Shown here: in pieces, positions 12,218 through 23,614 of the stretch
Layout of the letters: every line of letters begins with the position of its first letter
Numbering within the stretch: position 1 is the first letter of the stretch
Source: Pseudophaeomoniella oleicola
Taxonomy: Eukaryota > Ascomycota > Eurotiomycetes > Phaeomoniellales > Phaeomoniellaceae
Assembly: GCA_003868215.1 (NCBI GenBank)
Contig: QWDQ01000055.1
Span: forward strand, 121,341-185,340
Reading direction: 5' to 3'
DNA length: 64,000 nucleotides
The notes under the pieces: generated by a model
Seen by the model: only the letters and a program-made list of their open reading frames with translations
Told to the model about the DNA's origin: nothing
Database searches by the model: none
Program-made: the position numbers and the translations under genes

Positions 12218-13481
12218 ATGGCGGATGCTGATGAGGATACCCCAGTTGCGTCAGACCAAAATAATGTCGAGCTCGATGAAGAGACTCAGGATTACCGGCT
12301 GTTAAGCAGCTTGAGCCTGTGAGTGTTGCTTATCAACGTTGATCGAGACTTTCTCATTAATGGATTTCCCTAGAAACGGCGCCGACTACCCAACCCTACC
12401 ACGCCGAGGAGAGAAAGATTTTGAACCGAATCCGACTCGGCATCAACGATCAGCACTAGATGCTTCCCGAGATGCTATGCACGATGCGCTCGCACATCCT
12501 CGACTCCACAACCCAAAGAACCATGTCATAGGGTACTATGAACCAGACAGCTCTTCCGATTCGTATATATCAGTTGCAAATGCGCGTGGAGCCTTCTTCC
12601 GAACCATGGGGACCGCAGACAGTCAGAATACAAGCTGGCTCCTACCCGAAGAGGCGCTGTGGCTATTGGAACGTGGGAGCCTGGATATTAGGTGGAAGCC
12701 CGACGCTTTACGCGCTGATAAAGATGACGAAGGAGTGCCAATGAGTTTGGAAGCGGCATATGCAACCTTGCTTGGGAAGTCGGGATTAAATCTGGAACGC
12801 TATCATGTCTATGCAGGGCTCAGGCGGCTTGGATATACAGTCAGGAGGGCACCGACCTGGAATGACGCCGCAGTTGTGGATCCAGCGTTGCAGCTTGTGT
12901 CGAGAAGGTCGACTAGTCCCAACGAAAGCCTTCTCGCAATATTCCGCCGAGTATTCACCTCTCTCTTCAGCCATTCGAGAATGGGTTCAGCTGCAACTGG
13001 CCCTCTTGTGGCACCCGGACTGTACAGAAATTATAACGATATCTACCGAGCACTTTCCTTAATCAGATCACATCGACCGGAAGATTCGTTCGCAGAACCA
13101 CCTAAAGCACCGCCACCTCCCTTCCGTGTGGTATTTCACGTCTGGAAGCCGGCAACGCCTTTCAAAAAGTCTGCACCGCCCTCTCCAGATTTCCGCATTG
13201 CAGTAGTTGACGCTCGTTCAACCCATGTTCCAAGTTTAGAGCAGATAAGCACTTTGCTTGACAGCTTGCCAGAAGATCCACCTGCTTCGGACAAGAGAAT
13301 GGAGGTCAAGCTCAAATATGGCTATCGCAATGTCATCCTCGCGGTAGTCGACACAGGGGTTGTGAGCTATATGAGGTTCAGTGATGCTGCATTCGGTGAG
13401 GAGAAGCTATATCAGCATAGATCGAAAAGAAGCGGGAAGGGAGGTCAGCGGAAGGCACGAGCGAAGGCTGTCGGTAAATGA
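12218..13481 (+). CDS. SEN54: tRNA-splicing endonuclease subunit Sen54
   Basis: Structural subunit of the heterotetrameric SEN complex that cuts introns out of pre-tRNAs. The predicted protein is 402 residues after removing a 55-bp intron (12319-12373). Exon 1 encodes MADADEDTPV..LLSSLSL, an acidic start. The N-terminal family signature is seen as LPRRGEKDFEPN followed by a central LLPEEALWLLERGSLDIRW, and the C-terminal part (FRVVFHVWKPATPFKKSAPPSPDFRIAVVDA) carries the endonuclease-like fold without the catalytic triad, as expected for Sen54. The C-terminus is basic (KRSGKGGQRKARAKA). The open frame also begins within the intron, but only the spliced start restores the acidic leader. It converges on elongin C, 213 bp away. 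Confidence 0.93.
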
Positions 13482-13694
13482 AGCTGAAAGGCGAAATGTA
13501 TCGTAAAGGCCAGACCTATGACTCCGCCAAAACCACCAAAACTCCTCGCCATGCAACAATCAAGCAGATAGTGACGGGCCCTCGCCCGACACACTTCTTC
13601 GTTTCATGCTTTATCTCTTCCCGTCACCAACGCGTACGCTCTCCTCCTCTTCGCCCCTCTCACAGCACTCCAGATATCTTGGACGCCCCCCAGC

Positions 13695-14095
13695 TCATGC
13701 ATCCAGATAATCCGCTGCCATCAATAACTCCAAACATAACTCGCTCGGAATCTCCATATCGGGAACCTGCGTGCTCTCCTTGTATTTCTCGTTGTAGTAG
13801 AAGTATTCGACGACCTTGCTCAGCACGACGCCGTTGATGTTCTCGAGGCGACAGATTCCGGTTCTGGCTTCGCTAAAGCCGCCTTTTTTGGGGAGATGGT
13901 TAGTATGAGGGCAGGGTTGCGGGGTAGTAGGAGGGTGGAGGGCCTACTTTGCGTATCGAGCATGCGCCGTAACGTGCCGGATATACAAGCCGCCGAACGA
14001 CGGATGTGGAATTCGAAGCCATCGTTGGATATCAGCGTGACCCATTCGGACGGTTTTGTTGTTGTAGAGTTATAGGAGCCGTTGGTGTAGGCCAT
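13695..14095 (-). CDS. ELC1: Elongin C
   Basis: Skp1-like POZ-fold adaptor of elongin/cullin ubiquitin ligases; in yeast Elc1 works with Ela1 and Cul3 in degrading stalled RNA polymerase II. The gene has two exons: 14095-13948 and 13882-13695, split by a 65-bp intron with a perfect TACTAAC branch site. The joined protein is 111 residues, the normal length. Landmarks are the start of the POZ fold (WVTLISNDGFEFHIRRSAA), SGTLRRML, a variable loop at the intron, INGVVLSKVVEYFYYNEKY and the invariant end ELLMAADYLDA. Reading through the intron would replace the second half with unrelated residues, so the splice is well supported. Confidence 0.95.
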
Positions 14096-14557
14096 GGAGG
14101 CGGATGCGTATTATGAGCTTTTTAAGCGCAACCGTGCCTTGGTTGGATTTTCGGTGTATGACAACCGAAGAACCTGTGGCTAGACGACCGACCTGGGATG
14201 GGAGGAAATGCTTTACATAAATGGGTATATTAAATCAAGAGAAAAAGATATACTATAGGTACGTTGAGACTGTCGCAATAGTGAAGCGCGTGCCACTTTA
14301 CGCGAGATTTTGGATATTAATTAATAGGCGAACATTGAATAATAATCTACTCCGCGGAGGTGAGCACGGACCACTTCCTTCTTTAGGTAAATAGCTTGGT
14401 TCTCGAGCTCTAACTTACCACTCTCCATGCCTAGGGAATTAGTAGGTACACCATTCTATATTGCAAATGAAGAGGATGTCTTGAATTGCATGTCCCCGAT
14501 CATACCATTCTTCATGTCTATCCCAGTTTCCTGTTAAACGCTCACATCCACACCACC
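14096..14557. other. Divergent promoter between elongin C and the reductase gene
   Basis: 462 bp between two divergent start codons. The central part (14210-14350) is AT-rich, with TTAATTAATA. No gene seen. Confidence 0.5.
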
Positions 14558-15626
14558 ATGTTTCCCACCCGTCCAATCACAACCCTCACAACACCCCGTC
14601 ATCTATATTCCTCCTCCCCTCTCCGTTTCCGCCGCCTACTCTTCTCCCCCCATCACACGCGGCACTCACACACCAAGAGCCCGAGTCTACGTGGGAGACG
14701 CTGTCTCATCACCGGCGGGACATCGGGGATCGGGTACGAGATTGCGAGCACGTTCGCGAAAGCGGGAGTCCGGGCTGTTGGGATCGTAGGACGGGATCGG
14801 GGGAGGGTTGATGGGGCGATTGAGAAGTTGATGAGGGGAGAAGTTGGGAATGGGGATGTAGAGTATATCCCTGTGGTGGCTGATGTCGGAAAGGGAGCGC
14901 CGGATTTGACGAAGGTGAGTCTCTTTTGGGTTTCTTAGTATTGTCGCCTGGTCTATCAAGGGACAATCACCTGCCCTAGATGACGCTGAGACTCACATCT
15001 AATTACTGTCTAGTACGGCGGATTTGATATCCTAGTCAATGCTGCGGGAATTACGCATCAGAGTCTCCTACTGTCTACCACGGAAGACGTTGTTCGAAAT
15101 GTGGTCGATACCAATTTACTCGGGACTATCTTGATGTCGAAGGCTTTCATCAAGCACGTCACCAAGTTTCGTCTGAAGAGACGGAGTAGTGGGAGTGACG
15201 ATGCCAGTTCGACAGATGCCTGTATCATCAATATCTCATCTCTCCTTGGGGTCAAAGGCGGGCGTGGATCAAGCGTTTACGCAGCAAGTAAAGCTGGAAT
15301 CATTGCCTTCTCAAGGGCATTGGCATTGGAATGTAGCGTCAAGAGAGTAGGCGATGCTACTATTCGGGTTAATACTATTGTTCCCGGCTATATTGATACA
15401 GCCATGACCGAAGGTACATGCCGAAATATTTCTAGCTATCTCTGCAACGCTGATCAACCAAATTCTAGCTTACTCGGATGTTACTCGCTCACAGATCTCT
15501 GAGTCTATACCCCTCCATCGATTCGGCACCGCATCAGAAGTTGCGGAAGCGGCCGTCTTTCTTGCGACCAATACATATGCACATAACTGCGTTCTCAACG
15601 TCGATGGTGGCTTGAGTGCGTCATGA
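14558..15626 (+). CDS. Short-chain reductase, probable mitochondrial 3-oxoacyl-[ACP] reductase
   Basis: Rossmann-fold NAD(P)H reductase of the FabG/Oar1 type; yeast Oar1 reduces 3-oxoacyl-ACP in mitochondrial type II fatty-acid synthesis. Three exons (14558-14914, 15014-15413, 15469-15626) join in phase to 304 residues. The first 45 residues are rich in Arg, Ser, Thr and His with no acidic residue, like a mitochondrial presequence. Then come the cofactor loop TGGTSGIG, NAAG, the catalytic Ser in NISS and YAASK with the Tyr-x3-Lys pair, a PG turn (VPGYIDT) and a C-terminal NVDGG that closes the fold. The frame extends upstream to a TTG; the ATG is chosen. Substrate is inferred from family resemblance and the presequence; another SDR substrate is possible. 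Confidence 0.85.
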
Positions 15627-15829
15627 TCCTGCTGTTGTGGAATGAGCCTCGACCATCGACGATTGGCAATTGCAGTCCCACTAAAAACAAGTCTGTAGGA
15701 CGAAATACGATCACGACAACCTTGCGTCGAAGTCTAGAGATTCGAATGAGTTGACGCATCCTGTTGGAGACTGCCTTGGTGGGAACAAACAGCTTCGCAT
15801 CCATGTTACACGCCATTAGGCTGTTGCAA

Positions 15830-17768
15830 TCAGTCAATAATGATTGCTCCATCATCTGTTTCATCTCCAACGATCAAAGCATCTCCGTTCCCATTTGGTG
15901 CCGTCTTGCCCTTTTTAGCAGACTCAGGCTCGTCCACATCACCACCATCATCCCTCTTCCGCTTGGCGGCAGTTCCGTTCATAAGCGTCGTCGTAGCTTC
16001 TTCCTTCGCTATATCTACTTCCACCTCAGCCGCTGCAGGTTTGGGTTTATGTCCAATTTGTGGCTTATCGGCTAGGACAACAGGGCTTGAGTCAGCGGGT
16101 AGCTCCTTGGGTGTGATGGAGAGCTGCAGGTTGACTCTCGGGTTCTCCTCGGCATCGTCGATAATCGTCAAGAAGCTTTCATCGGCGATCCCTAGATCTG
16201 AGAAGCTCTTTTCGAGATTATCCTCCAAATCTGGATCATATACTGTCCCGACTTCATTGTTGACTGTTATTTCTTCACCATAACCGAGTTCGTGACGAAG
16301 GATACCTTCGACAAGGTCAGCCAGTTTAGCCCGAGACTTGTCGACGAACAACTGAGACTGAGCAGTTCCACAAATGGGACAAATTGGGTTGGGTGGCCGA
16401 AGGCTCTCGGAATTGATAGCACGGGCGCCGGATCGTTCCAAAAAGAGCATTTTCGTTCTGCTCCAGTCCTCCTTTATGACCTTGAAAGCCTGCATCACAC
16501 ACAAGCTGGCGGTCATCGCGTTCGTTGTAGCAATCGCAGGTATGATATTGCCTGCCATCTGTTTGATATCAAACTTCGACTTTGTGGGTATGCCGAAAAT
16601 AATGGAACGAAGATTAGCGCTTGCGACGACGAAGTCCAATGTATCGTCATCGTCCTTGTCAAATGAAATCAATGGTACCGGATCAGTTGGCGACGCTTCC
16701 GACTGCATCTGCTTCAGACGTTTGCTGAGTCGATAGAGGGAGTCCTTGAATGCGCTGAAATTTTCCGATTTGGACCATGTTCGTTGGTCATCAAGAGATG
16801 TGCTCTCTGTAGATTCCTCTTCTAGAAGGGCATAATCCAGCGCTTGAGGTGGCGTTCTTGATTTCCACATATCTTCCATAGATCGCAACCGTTCGATGTC
16901 TTCCTTGAAAACCTTATCGAATACCTTCTGCGCAAATTCATCGGAGCCCATCGACTGCCGTATTTGTTTCAAAGCCTCTGCTTCACGTCTTAAGTGATCA
17001 ATCTCGTCTTTATTCTCGGCATCCTCGCTGGTGTCTAGCTCTGGCGTCTCATCCTCCGATGTACCAAAAAGTTCCGGCAGCAGGTAGCTCTTCGCCCACA
17101 CGATACAATGGAGCGGTTGACTTGGAGTGCTTCGAATCGTGCAGACTGGGAATGACTTCGGCACTTCCTTCGCATTGCAGTCGTAGCATTCAGTTTTCCC
17201 CTTTTGTATTACTTGAACTTGTCCACTGAAACCCGTCGTTCCTGATTCTATCAAAGGCACATTGGCAGCGAGGCACATTCTGTTGACATGTCGCCGTGCA
17301 TCCAGGTTGTCAAGCGCATTGAAGACGAGCGCAAAGCTTTTGAACCAGTCAACGTTGAACTGTGACTCTTTGATATTGGCATGATAAGCCTCAATCTTGA
17401 CATTTGGATTAAATTTGCCCGCAGTCTCCTTCGCGACCTAGATCATCTGTCAGTTGTCAATCTAAACAGGGTGCGCATGGGCGACCTACAATAGCCTTGG
17501 GCTTCTTGATATGCTCATGTCGGAACAGGAACTGTCGATTCAGATTACTGAGATCAATTGTATCCAAATCAATGACATGTATCTCTCCAAAGCCGGTCAG
17601 AACCAAGTTCTTAAGAAGTTCGCAGCCTATTCCTCCTGCGCCAACGAGCAGCACGCGAGACTAGAAACATCAGCCTCACCACATATATTTCGGCAAGATG
17701 CGCCTTACCTCTTTGATCTTTTTATGTAGTACCCCCAGCGATTGCTGAGGAAAGCGATCCCTCCCCAT
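15830..17768 (-). CDS. UBA2: SUMO-activating enzyme subunit Uba2
   Basis: Catalytic half of the heterodimeric SUMO E1 (with Aos1); it adenylates SUMO, then holds it as a thioester before transfer to Ubc9, mainly in the nucleus. Three exons (17768-17709, 17660-17490, 17437-15830) give 612 residues. The first exon encodes only [20 protein letters not shown]. The nucleotide loop GAGGIG lies at 27-32; [16 protein letters not shown] follows. Cys161/Cys164 and a later CPIC pair (about 434-437) form the zinc site; the thioester Cys is Cys176 in [16 protein letters not shown] ubiquitin-like domain and a basic/acidic tail with a KRKRDD nuclear signal finish the protein. The next gene on the same strand encodes the NEDD8 E1 subunit Ula1. 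Its 3' end converges on the reductase gene, 203 bp away. Confidence 0.96.
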
Positions 17769-19007
17769 GATCCTTTTGAGTTTTATGTTGTCTCCAGGGC
17801 TGGTGTTGAGGATAGCAGTCGGATTTCTCTCAAAAGTCGCAGAGTATGCGCAATCGGATGCGATAAGGGATGGAATGAGTAGGATAAGAAGTGATGAGGA
17901 TGAGCAGTATGAAGTTGAGCGCGCAAGTAGAGGGTAAGGCTGAGGGCGGGAGACAAAGGAAAAGGATGGTTCATGTAGATTGTCAATCAAGACTACAAGT
18001 GAGACCAAATTGTTACGTGAAGGGACAGCGTTGAATTGATGATAAATGAATGAGATCGTCCAGGTACATGTTCTTAAAGCTTATTGCAAGAGTTCTCTCT
18101 ATCGCGGCCGCTGGGAACAATTGAGCTCTTTCATCAGTTTACGTTTACTATGAGACATGACGGGAACGCCAAAGCTTGTGTAGGTAGGAGGTCGTGTATT
18201 ACTTCCGACGATATAAAAATCTCTCCCTTATCTTCACGTTATCCTTCTACCACAGCTACATCATCTCAGATCACCTCAGATCAGGCGACAGCTGTTTCTC
18301 TATGCAGTTCTACCTTTCCCGGTGACTGTTTCAAGACACGCTGATAACGTTGAAGGGACCAAACTCCTGCTTGGCAGAAAGGTGACCTATATGCACGCGA
18401 TCGTTGATCTACCTGCAGGTTGCTAACAGCCTCGGTAAGGTAACGTTAGTTAGTAATTAGGTAGGCAACCTCAAATGGTAGTGGCATGAGCTTTTCTACT
18501 ACGTACAGTGGATTGGGGGTAGCCGAAACGCCATGCCGCCTTTCGCTTAGAAGGCGATTCCCATATCACATACAGTACACCGAACTTTCGACGTCTTTCC
18601 TCTATCGATGCGGCTGCAGAGACGCTAGATTGCAGTGCGCAGATGGCTACATACACAACTCAGGAAGCTAAAAGGACAAAATGTGGCATGACTGAGGCGA
18701 TGAACAAGCTTCCCACCAGAATCACGAGGGGTGCACAAAACTACCTTCCGTTGCTTCCATGAGATCTATCTTATTGGCCTACTGCAGCCAGCTAAAATGA
18801 AGATCCTGCACAACAACAGACAACACATCAGATCTTCGATGGATCGTTCACTCTGTGCACTTTGACATTGATTTCCCAAACCTCATTTCCTCATGACTCG
18901 TAAATCCCATGATAGCTTTGCTCCAAACGCTGTGGCGCTGTCGATAGGACGCCTCCCGCTAGCTATGCATCAACTGAAAATAGCCCACATGGCAAACTGG
19001 CTCTCAT
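17769..19007. other. 1.2-kb intergenic region between the two E1 genes
   Basis: It contains the UBA2 promoter and the ULA1 3' end. All open frames are short and lack family resemblance or start context. A TCTACTACGTACAG motif lies near 18495. No RNA gene seen. Confidence 0.5.
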
Positions 19008-20667
19008 TCATAGTGTCAGCGTTTCTGTTCGGCTTCTGACTCCGTCAAAAATGCATGTGTTGTGAACGGGAACATATTGTTTAGTGATGACCTTGATGGC
19101 CTCTTGTGCAACCATTCCTCCCAAAAGTGACGAGATATTATGCAGTTCTCCTCCAGCAGCCCGTTGAATTTCCTGGTATGCATCAACCACCCGCTGTCGT
19201 GCCACTGAATTGATGATACCACCCTTGGCATTGCCCTTCAATACACCCTCCAAAAGCTCGGTCACCGCCGCCTCACTGTCGACAGAGGGTCCAGTTTCTG
19301 CCGCCAGAAATATGGGTATGAGCGAGTCTTTGTTGTCTAGGTTTGATAGGATAACCTGTGTTGTTTTTGGATTGTTTTCGACGAGTGGTAGCTTGGTTCC
19401 CGAAATCACTTTTATGTGAGCGGCATTCTTGCAGAACGCCTCAATTTCAGTTTCTATCGTCGGCTTTCCACCTTGAACTTCCTCTTCGAGAGCTCGCACA
19501 GTTGTCAAGACTTCCTTTACATCTGCTCTTGCTTTGCCCTTATAGATATTTTGTAGACGAATATACTGAGCCGACCTTGCTTTCATATCGGGTAATGATC
19601 CCGGAAGTGGTAGAACCCCATGTTTTTCATAAAATTGCTTTACTGCCGCTGCAATGAACCAGAAGCTCGATGATTTGTTCGTCAAGTTACGACAATGTTC
19701 AGCTCCAAATACTTCGCGAACCCCACTGCTTACGGTCGGGGGGTTGATAGTCTTCAAAACGGCTGCCACAGCTTCGTCAAAGTTTTCTTCGCCACCTTCT
19801 GGATTATTTGTTCTCGCGCCTTGACGGACCAATTCCCTGAATTGAGTCTTCTCTTTGAAGTTCTCTGGTGCTTTGCCGTCATGAGATTTCCTCCATTCCT
19901 GGAGGTAATGTAAGAGTAGTAGAATGTATGGAACATGACCGTGGTCGTCGTCACTCAATTGTTCGATATCTCCTACTGTTTCAAGCTCTTCAAGTAATTC
20001 TGGCCATGGAGCCAATAGTCGTAAGTCCTGTGTCGACTCGGGATCTGGGTGAGTATCCACAATGGGAAAGTCGGAAGGTAATTGCACGCTGAAATACGCA
20101 TAAAATCCCCTCGATTGTACGTAGATCAATGCCGCCTCATTCTGCCACGCCGCCTCGCTTATGGACTTCACGACGCTCCTTGGCGCTGGCCCACAGAGTA
20201 GTATGAGATTGTATTCCTTGAGCCGTCTAGTATCCTGTAGGAATTGCTCTGCGCTCTGCAGATTCGTTAGGGGAAGCAGTGTCAAATACGCATAGCGTAC
20301 TTACCTCTGTGATAGAACGGCCTTTCACATCCGGATTTAATTCTTCCAACAACCGCCGTGCCTCATGTGCTCTTGACTTCCCCAGACTATCTGCCTCAAG
20401 AAAGAAGTTGATACCAAGATCTGCTTCTGAGACATTTGCTGAGTCGACGATTGTGTACTGGCCAATGCTTGGAAGAATGAGATTCTTCAGGGCCTCAGAG
20501 CCAGCTACACTGGAAGATGACCCTTCGTCAGAGTCAGGTACAATAAGGAGTACATGGCTTTCTTCAAGCGCTCTCTGACCACTTGCGGCCCACAGGCGAA
20601 GCTGCCTATCGTATTTCCTCTCCTTTGCTGTAGGCGCTTGTATTGGCGGAGGAGTCTCGTTGGACAT
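19008..20667 (-). CDS. ULA1: NEDD8-activating enzyme E1 regulatory subunit Ula1 (APPBP1/NAE1)
   Basis: Non-catalytic partner of Uba3 in the NEDD8/Rub1 E1, which drives cullin neddylation. Two exons (20667-20305 and 20255-19008; 49-bp intron with a CTAAC branch site) give 536 residues, normal for the family. The start of the adenylation-like fold is seen in KERKYDRQLRLWAASGQRALE, then GSEALKNLILPSIGQYTIVD and DLGINFFLE. As expected for the inactive half, there is no active-site cysteine motif. The C-terminus has the conserved HNISSLLGGMVAQEAIKVITKQYVP with a closing NTCIFDG. The open frame continues upstream of the ATG without a further start. A 69-codon ORF ends 25 bases before the ULA1 start. 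Confidence 0.95.
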
Positions 20668-20692
20668 CGTTTCAGGAAGCAAAGAGTGAAGA

Positions 20693-20902
20693 TCAGACAG
20701 AGCCTTCAAGCATGTAGTCCGCCGACGCTTCCTGCGACCTCTTGATAGCGTTGATATTGACCGGCAGTACAGCCTCGTGAATTGGAGACGCGGAATCACC
20801 AGAATTCGGAGTGTTGCTTATGTCATTCTTGACTGCCCCACGAGACAATCTTCCTACGTAGTAATTCTCTCCAATTCGTTCCTTTGGCTTGTGCCCCGCC
20901 AT
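20693..20902 (-). other. 69-codon ATG ORF in the ULA1 leader (possible uORF)
   Basis: A complete ATG-to-TGA frame beginning MAGHKPKERIGENYY lies upstream of ULA1 on the same strand and ends 25 bases before its start codon. No family is recognised, and it has neither a signal peptide nor membrane segments. If the ULA1 transcript starts above 20902 this frame would be met first by ribosomes and could lower ULA1 translation. It may instead lie in the promoter. Confidence 0.3.
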
Positions 20903-21222
20903 TCCTCTCGTGATTCAGCAAACTTCATCGGCTAAAGTCCTGGAACTGACCGGATCTTGTCACTGAAGGCTGCAAATAAGGGACTAGAGGAATAGGTATC
21001 GCCATATAGATTAGACCATTTCATCTCTTTTCTACCGCTTCATGCAAAAGATCGCCTACAGCGTTATTAATTCACTTACACGGTGAATATTGAGGGACCT
21101 GCTATTGAGTTCCATAACTTCTGACAGTACATCACAGAGCTTCATCTCGATATACAACTGTTTCTTGCAGAGTACCAATACGACCCCAACTGCAACGACC
21201 GATACCTCTTGTTCAATCCAGA

Positions 21223-22112
21223 ATGGCGACTGCGGCGATACAGCTTATAGAAGAATCGAAGCGGAGAGCTGCCATCCAAGCAGTTCAAGAGAACTTTCCC
21301 AAAGATCCTCGTTTTGTCGGCATTGGGAGCGGCACAACCATTGTTTATGTTGTGGAGGCAATCGCAGCCCTCGGCGTTGATGTGTCGCGGATTTGCTTTG
21401 TACCCACTGGTTATCAGTCAAGACAGTTGATTATCAATGCTGGCCTTATACCGATCCAATTCGATTCCTTGCCAGAAAACGAGGTAATCGATATTGCATT
21501 CGATGGAGCAGATGAGGTGGATGAAGACTTAAACTGCATAAAGGGAGGCGGCGCATGTCTTTTCCAAGAAAAGCTCGTTGCCATGCGTGCGAAACGGTTT
21601 GTTTGCGTTGCAGGTAGGTGTGGGAAATACAGTTATGGTATTTGCTGATTGATGTAGACTACCGCAAACTCCAAACTCGACTTCTGTCAAATTGGCCCAC
21701 TGTTCCCGTGGAGGTTGCTCCAATGGCTGCCCGTCAGGTCCAGCATCGGCTCAAAGTACTTGGAAGTCCGAATCCCACAATCAGAGAAGGCCATATGGCG
21801 AAGACCGGGCCAATCAAGACCGATCAAGACTTTTTCATAGTTGATGCTCCTTTCCCACCTCTTCTCACTAGCGCAGATATCGCAGCGGGCAAGGTCGGTG
21901 ACGGCAAAGATGGCGTCTGGCAAGTAGAACTGCTGTCGCAGAAGATCAGAGAAATACACGGTGTTCTCGAAGTCGGTATCTTCTCTGGTTTGACGGGACC
22001 ACAGGCTCTGGCAGCAGGAACCGGAACCGTCGGCGGAGAGAAACCGGTCGCTTGCTACTTCGGAATGCAAGATGGTACAGTCACAGTGAGGAAGGCGAAG
22101 CAGCTATCGTAG
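21223..22112 (+). CDS. RKI1: Ribose-5-phosphate isomerase
   Basis: Cytosolic RpiA-type isomerase interconverting ribose-5-phosphate and ribulose-5-phosphate in the pentose phosphate pathway. Exons 21223-21613 and 21658-22112 (44-bp intron, phase 1) give 281 residues. Landmarks: GIGSGTT phosphate loop, FDGADEVD with the catalytic acidic residues, [23 protein letters not shown] and the C-terminal VGIFSGL. The intron interrupts FVCVADYRK, and splicing restores it. It converges on BUB3 with only 86 bp between stop codons, so the two 3' UTRs probably overlap. Confidence 0.96.
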
Positions 22113-22198
22113 AATGTTAGTTTGTATTTTCCGATCCCGTCCTTTCAGCATCTATCCAACGCCTTGCTAAGTTGCAAAATATCACCTGGTAGACTCAT

Positions 22199-23359
22199 TT
22201 ATTTGGCCGATTTGGCTTTGGCTTCCGTTTCATTCAGTTCTCGGACGAGGATCTTAATGGAACCTTCAGGGATCTCATCCTTGCCGTCTTCGAAACCCGG
22301 ACTGACACCTACGACGAGGTATTTGCCATCTGTGCTGAACGCAAGTGCCGCAACGCTGCTCTGGTATTTCTGATATTGTCGGATTCTTCGCTTTGCGATC
22401 GCATCCCAAAGAGCGACCACGCCATCGCCCCCACCAGACGCAAAAGTACCATAGACAGGGTGGAATGCCAATGCGTGAACAGGATATACGACATCTACCC
22501 CATCTACATTCTGTCTGTGACATTTGAATGCATAGTTTTTGGCTTGTGCATCCTTCGACGGGTCAAACCATTCCACTGCCACACGACCCTCGATACTGGA
22601 AGAAGCATAAGCTTCATCGTTTGGCATGCACGCGACAGCTCTTGTCATGAATTTCAAACTGCTCTCGCGGCGTTGCCATGGCTCGACTTCGATGATATTG
22701 GGCGGAGGGTTTCTTGCGGTCGATAACGCCGCTGCAAATGACTGCAATTCATATATATGTAGTACGCGAGCTGCCATGGCAACCACCAACCTCGTCGACG
22801 ACAGGGAAACCGAGAAAGGCTTTCCGGGGAGAGAGACGGTAGCGGGGATTGAGCTTGCCTCGGATGGGTCGTGGATATGCAGGGTACAATCCCAGGAAGC
22901 CGAAATTAGCAAGCTGCGGGTTTGATCGTAGACAACCGCTCGGACACCTGCATTGTGGGTGCTCAGCACCGTCTGTTCTGATGTAGCCACATCGATTCTA
23001 GAGCTCATCAATATGAATTCCAAGCACATAGATAGCGACAACATACTTTCGAACATCAAAGTCAAGACCAGCCGTGAAGATCTCCGAGTCATCTTTTCCG
23101 AAGCAGGCGTCCAGTACTGGCGCACGATGCTCAAAGGTAGCGATTTGGCGACATTGACTCTCTCCTCCAGGGACGATCTCGTACAAGTAGACATTACGAT
23201 CCCATGACGAGACTAAAAACTTGAGGGACGAGGCGTGGGGTGAGAAGCGAATCGAGGAGATGGCATCCTCGGGTGGTATTTGTACAGCGAATTGATCTGA
23301 AAGCTGAGTTAGTATGACCGCTATCACTATAGGTATCATATGTACCCACTAGAAGACAT
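22199..23359 (-). CDS. BUB3: Spindle-checkpoint WD40 protein Bub3
   Basis: Seven-bladed WD40 propeller that binds the GLEBS motifs of Bub1 and Mad3 and brings the spindle checkpoint to kinetochores. Three exons are needed: a 10-base first exon (23359-23350, MSS plus one base), 23296-23047 and 22997-22199, with introns of 53 and 49 bp; the joined protein is 352 residues. Family signatures include ISSIRFSPHASSLKFLVSSWDRNVYLYE at the start, EGRVAVEWFD (ERVAVEYFD in other Bub3 proteins), YAFKCHR and VNALAFHP-like VHALAFHPVYGTFASGGGDG. Reading without the first intron loses the start, so the micro-exon is important. Confidence 0.93.
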
Positions 23360-23614
23360 ATTGAAGAAACTAGACTTTGGTCGGAGGTACTGTTGCGAAT
23401 AAACCCAAGATCAAGACTGTTGTCGTGTTAAGGTACCTCTATGTACATCGCGGAGAGAGCCCGCGGAATAAAATTCTGCCCGTTCAATTCTGTCACTAGC
23501 CCGACCGCCTTCTGACCTGTACTGCCCGTCGTCATAACTGTAGAGTGTATCGCATGAACCCCATTCCGACTCTTTCCCCTCCAACCCAAATAATGACTTG
23601 ACTCTCAACAATTG

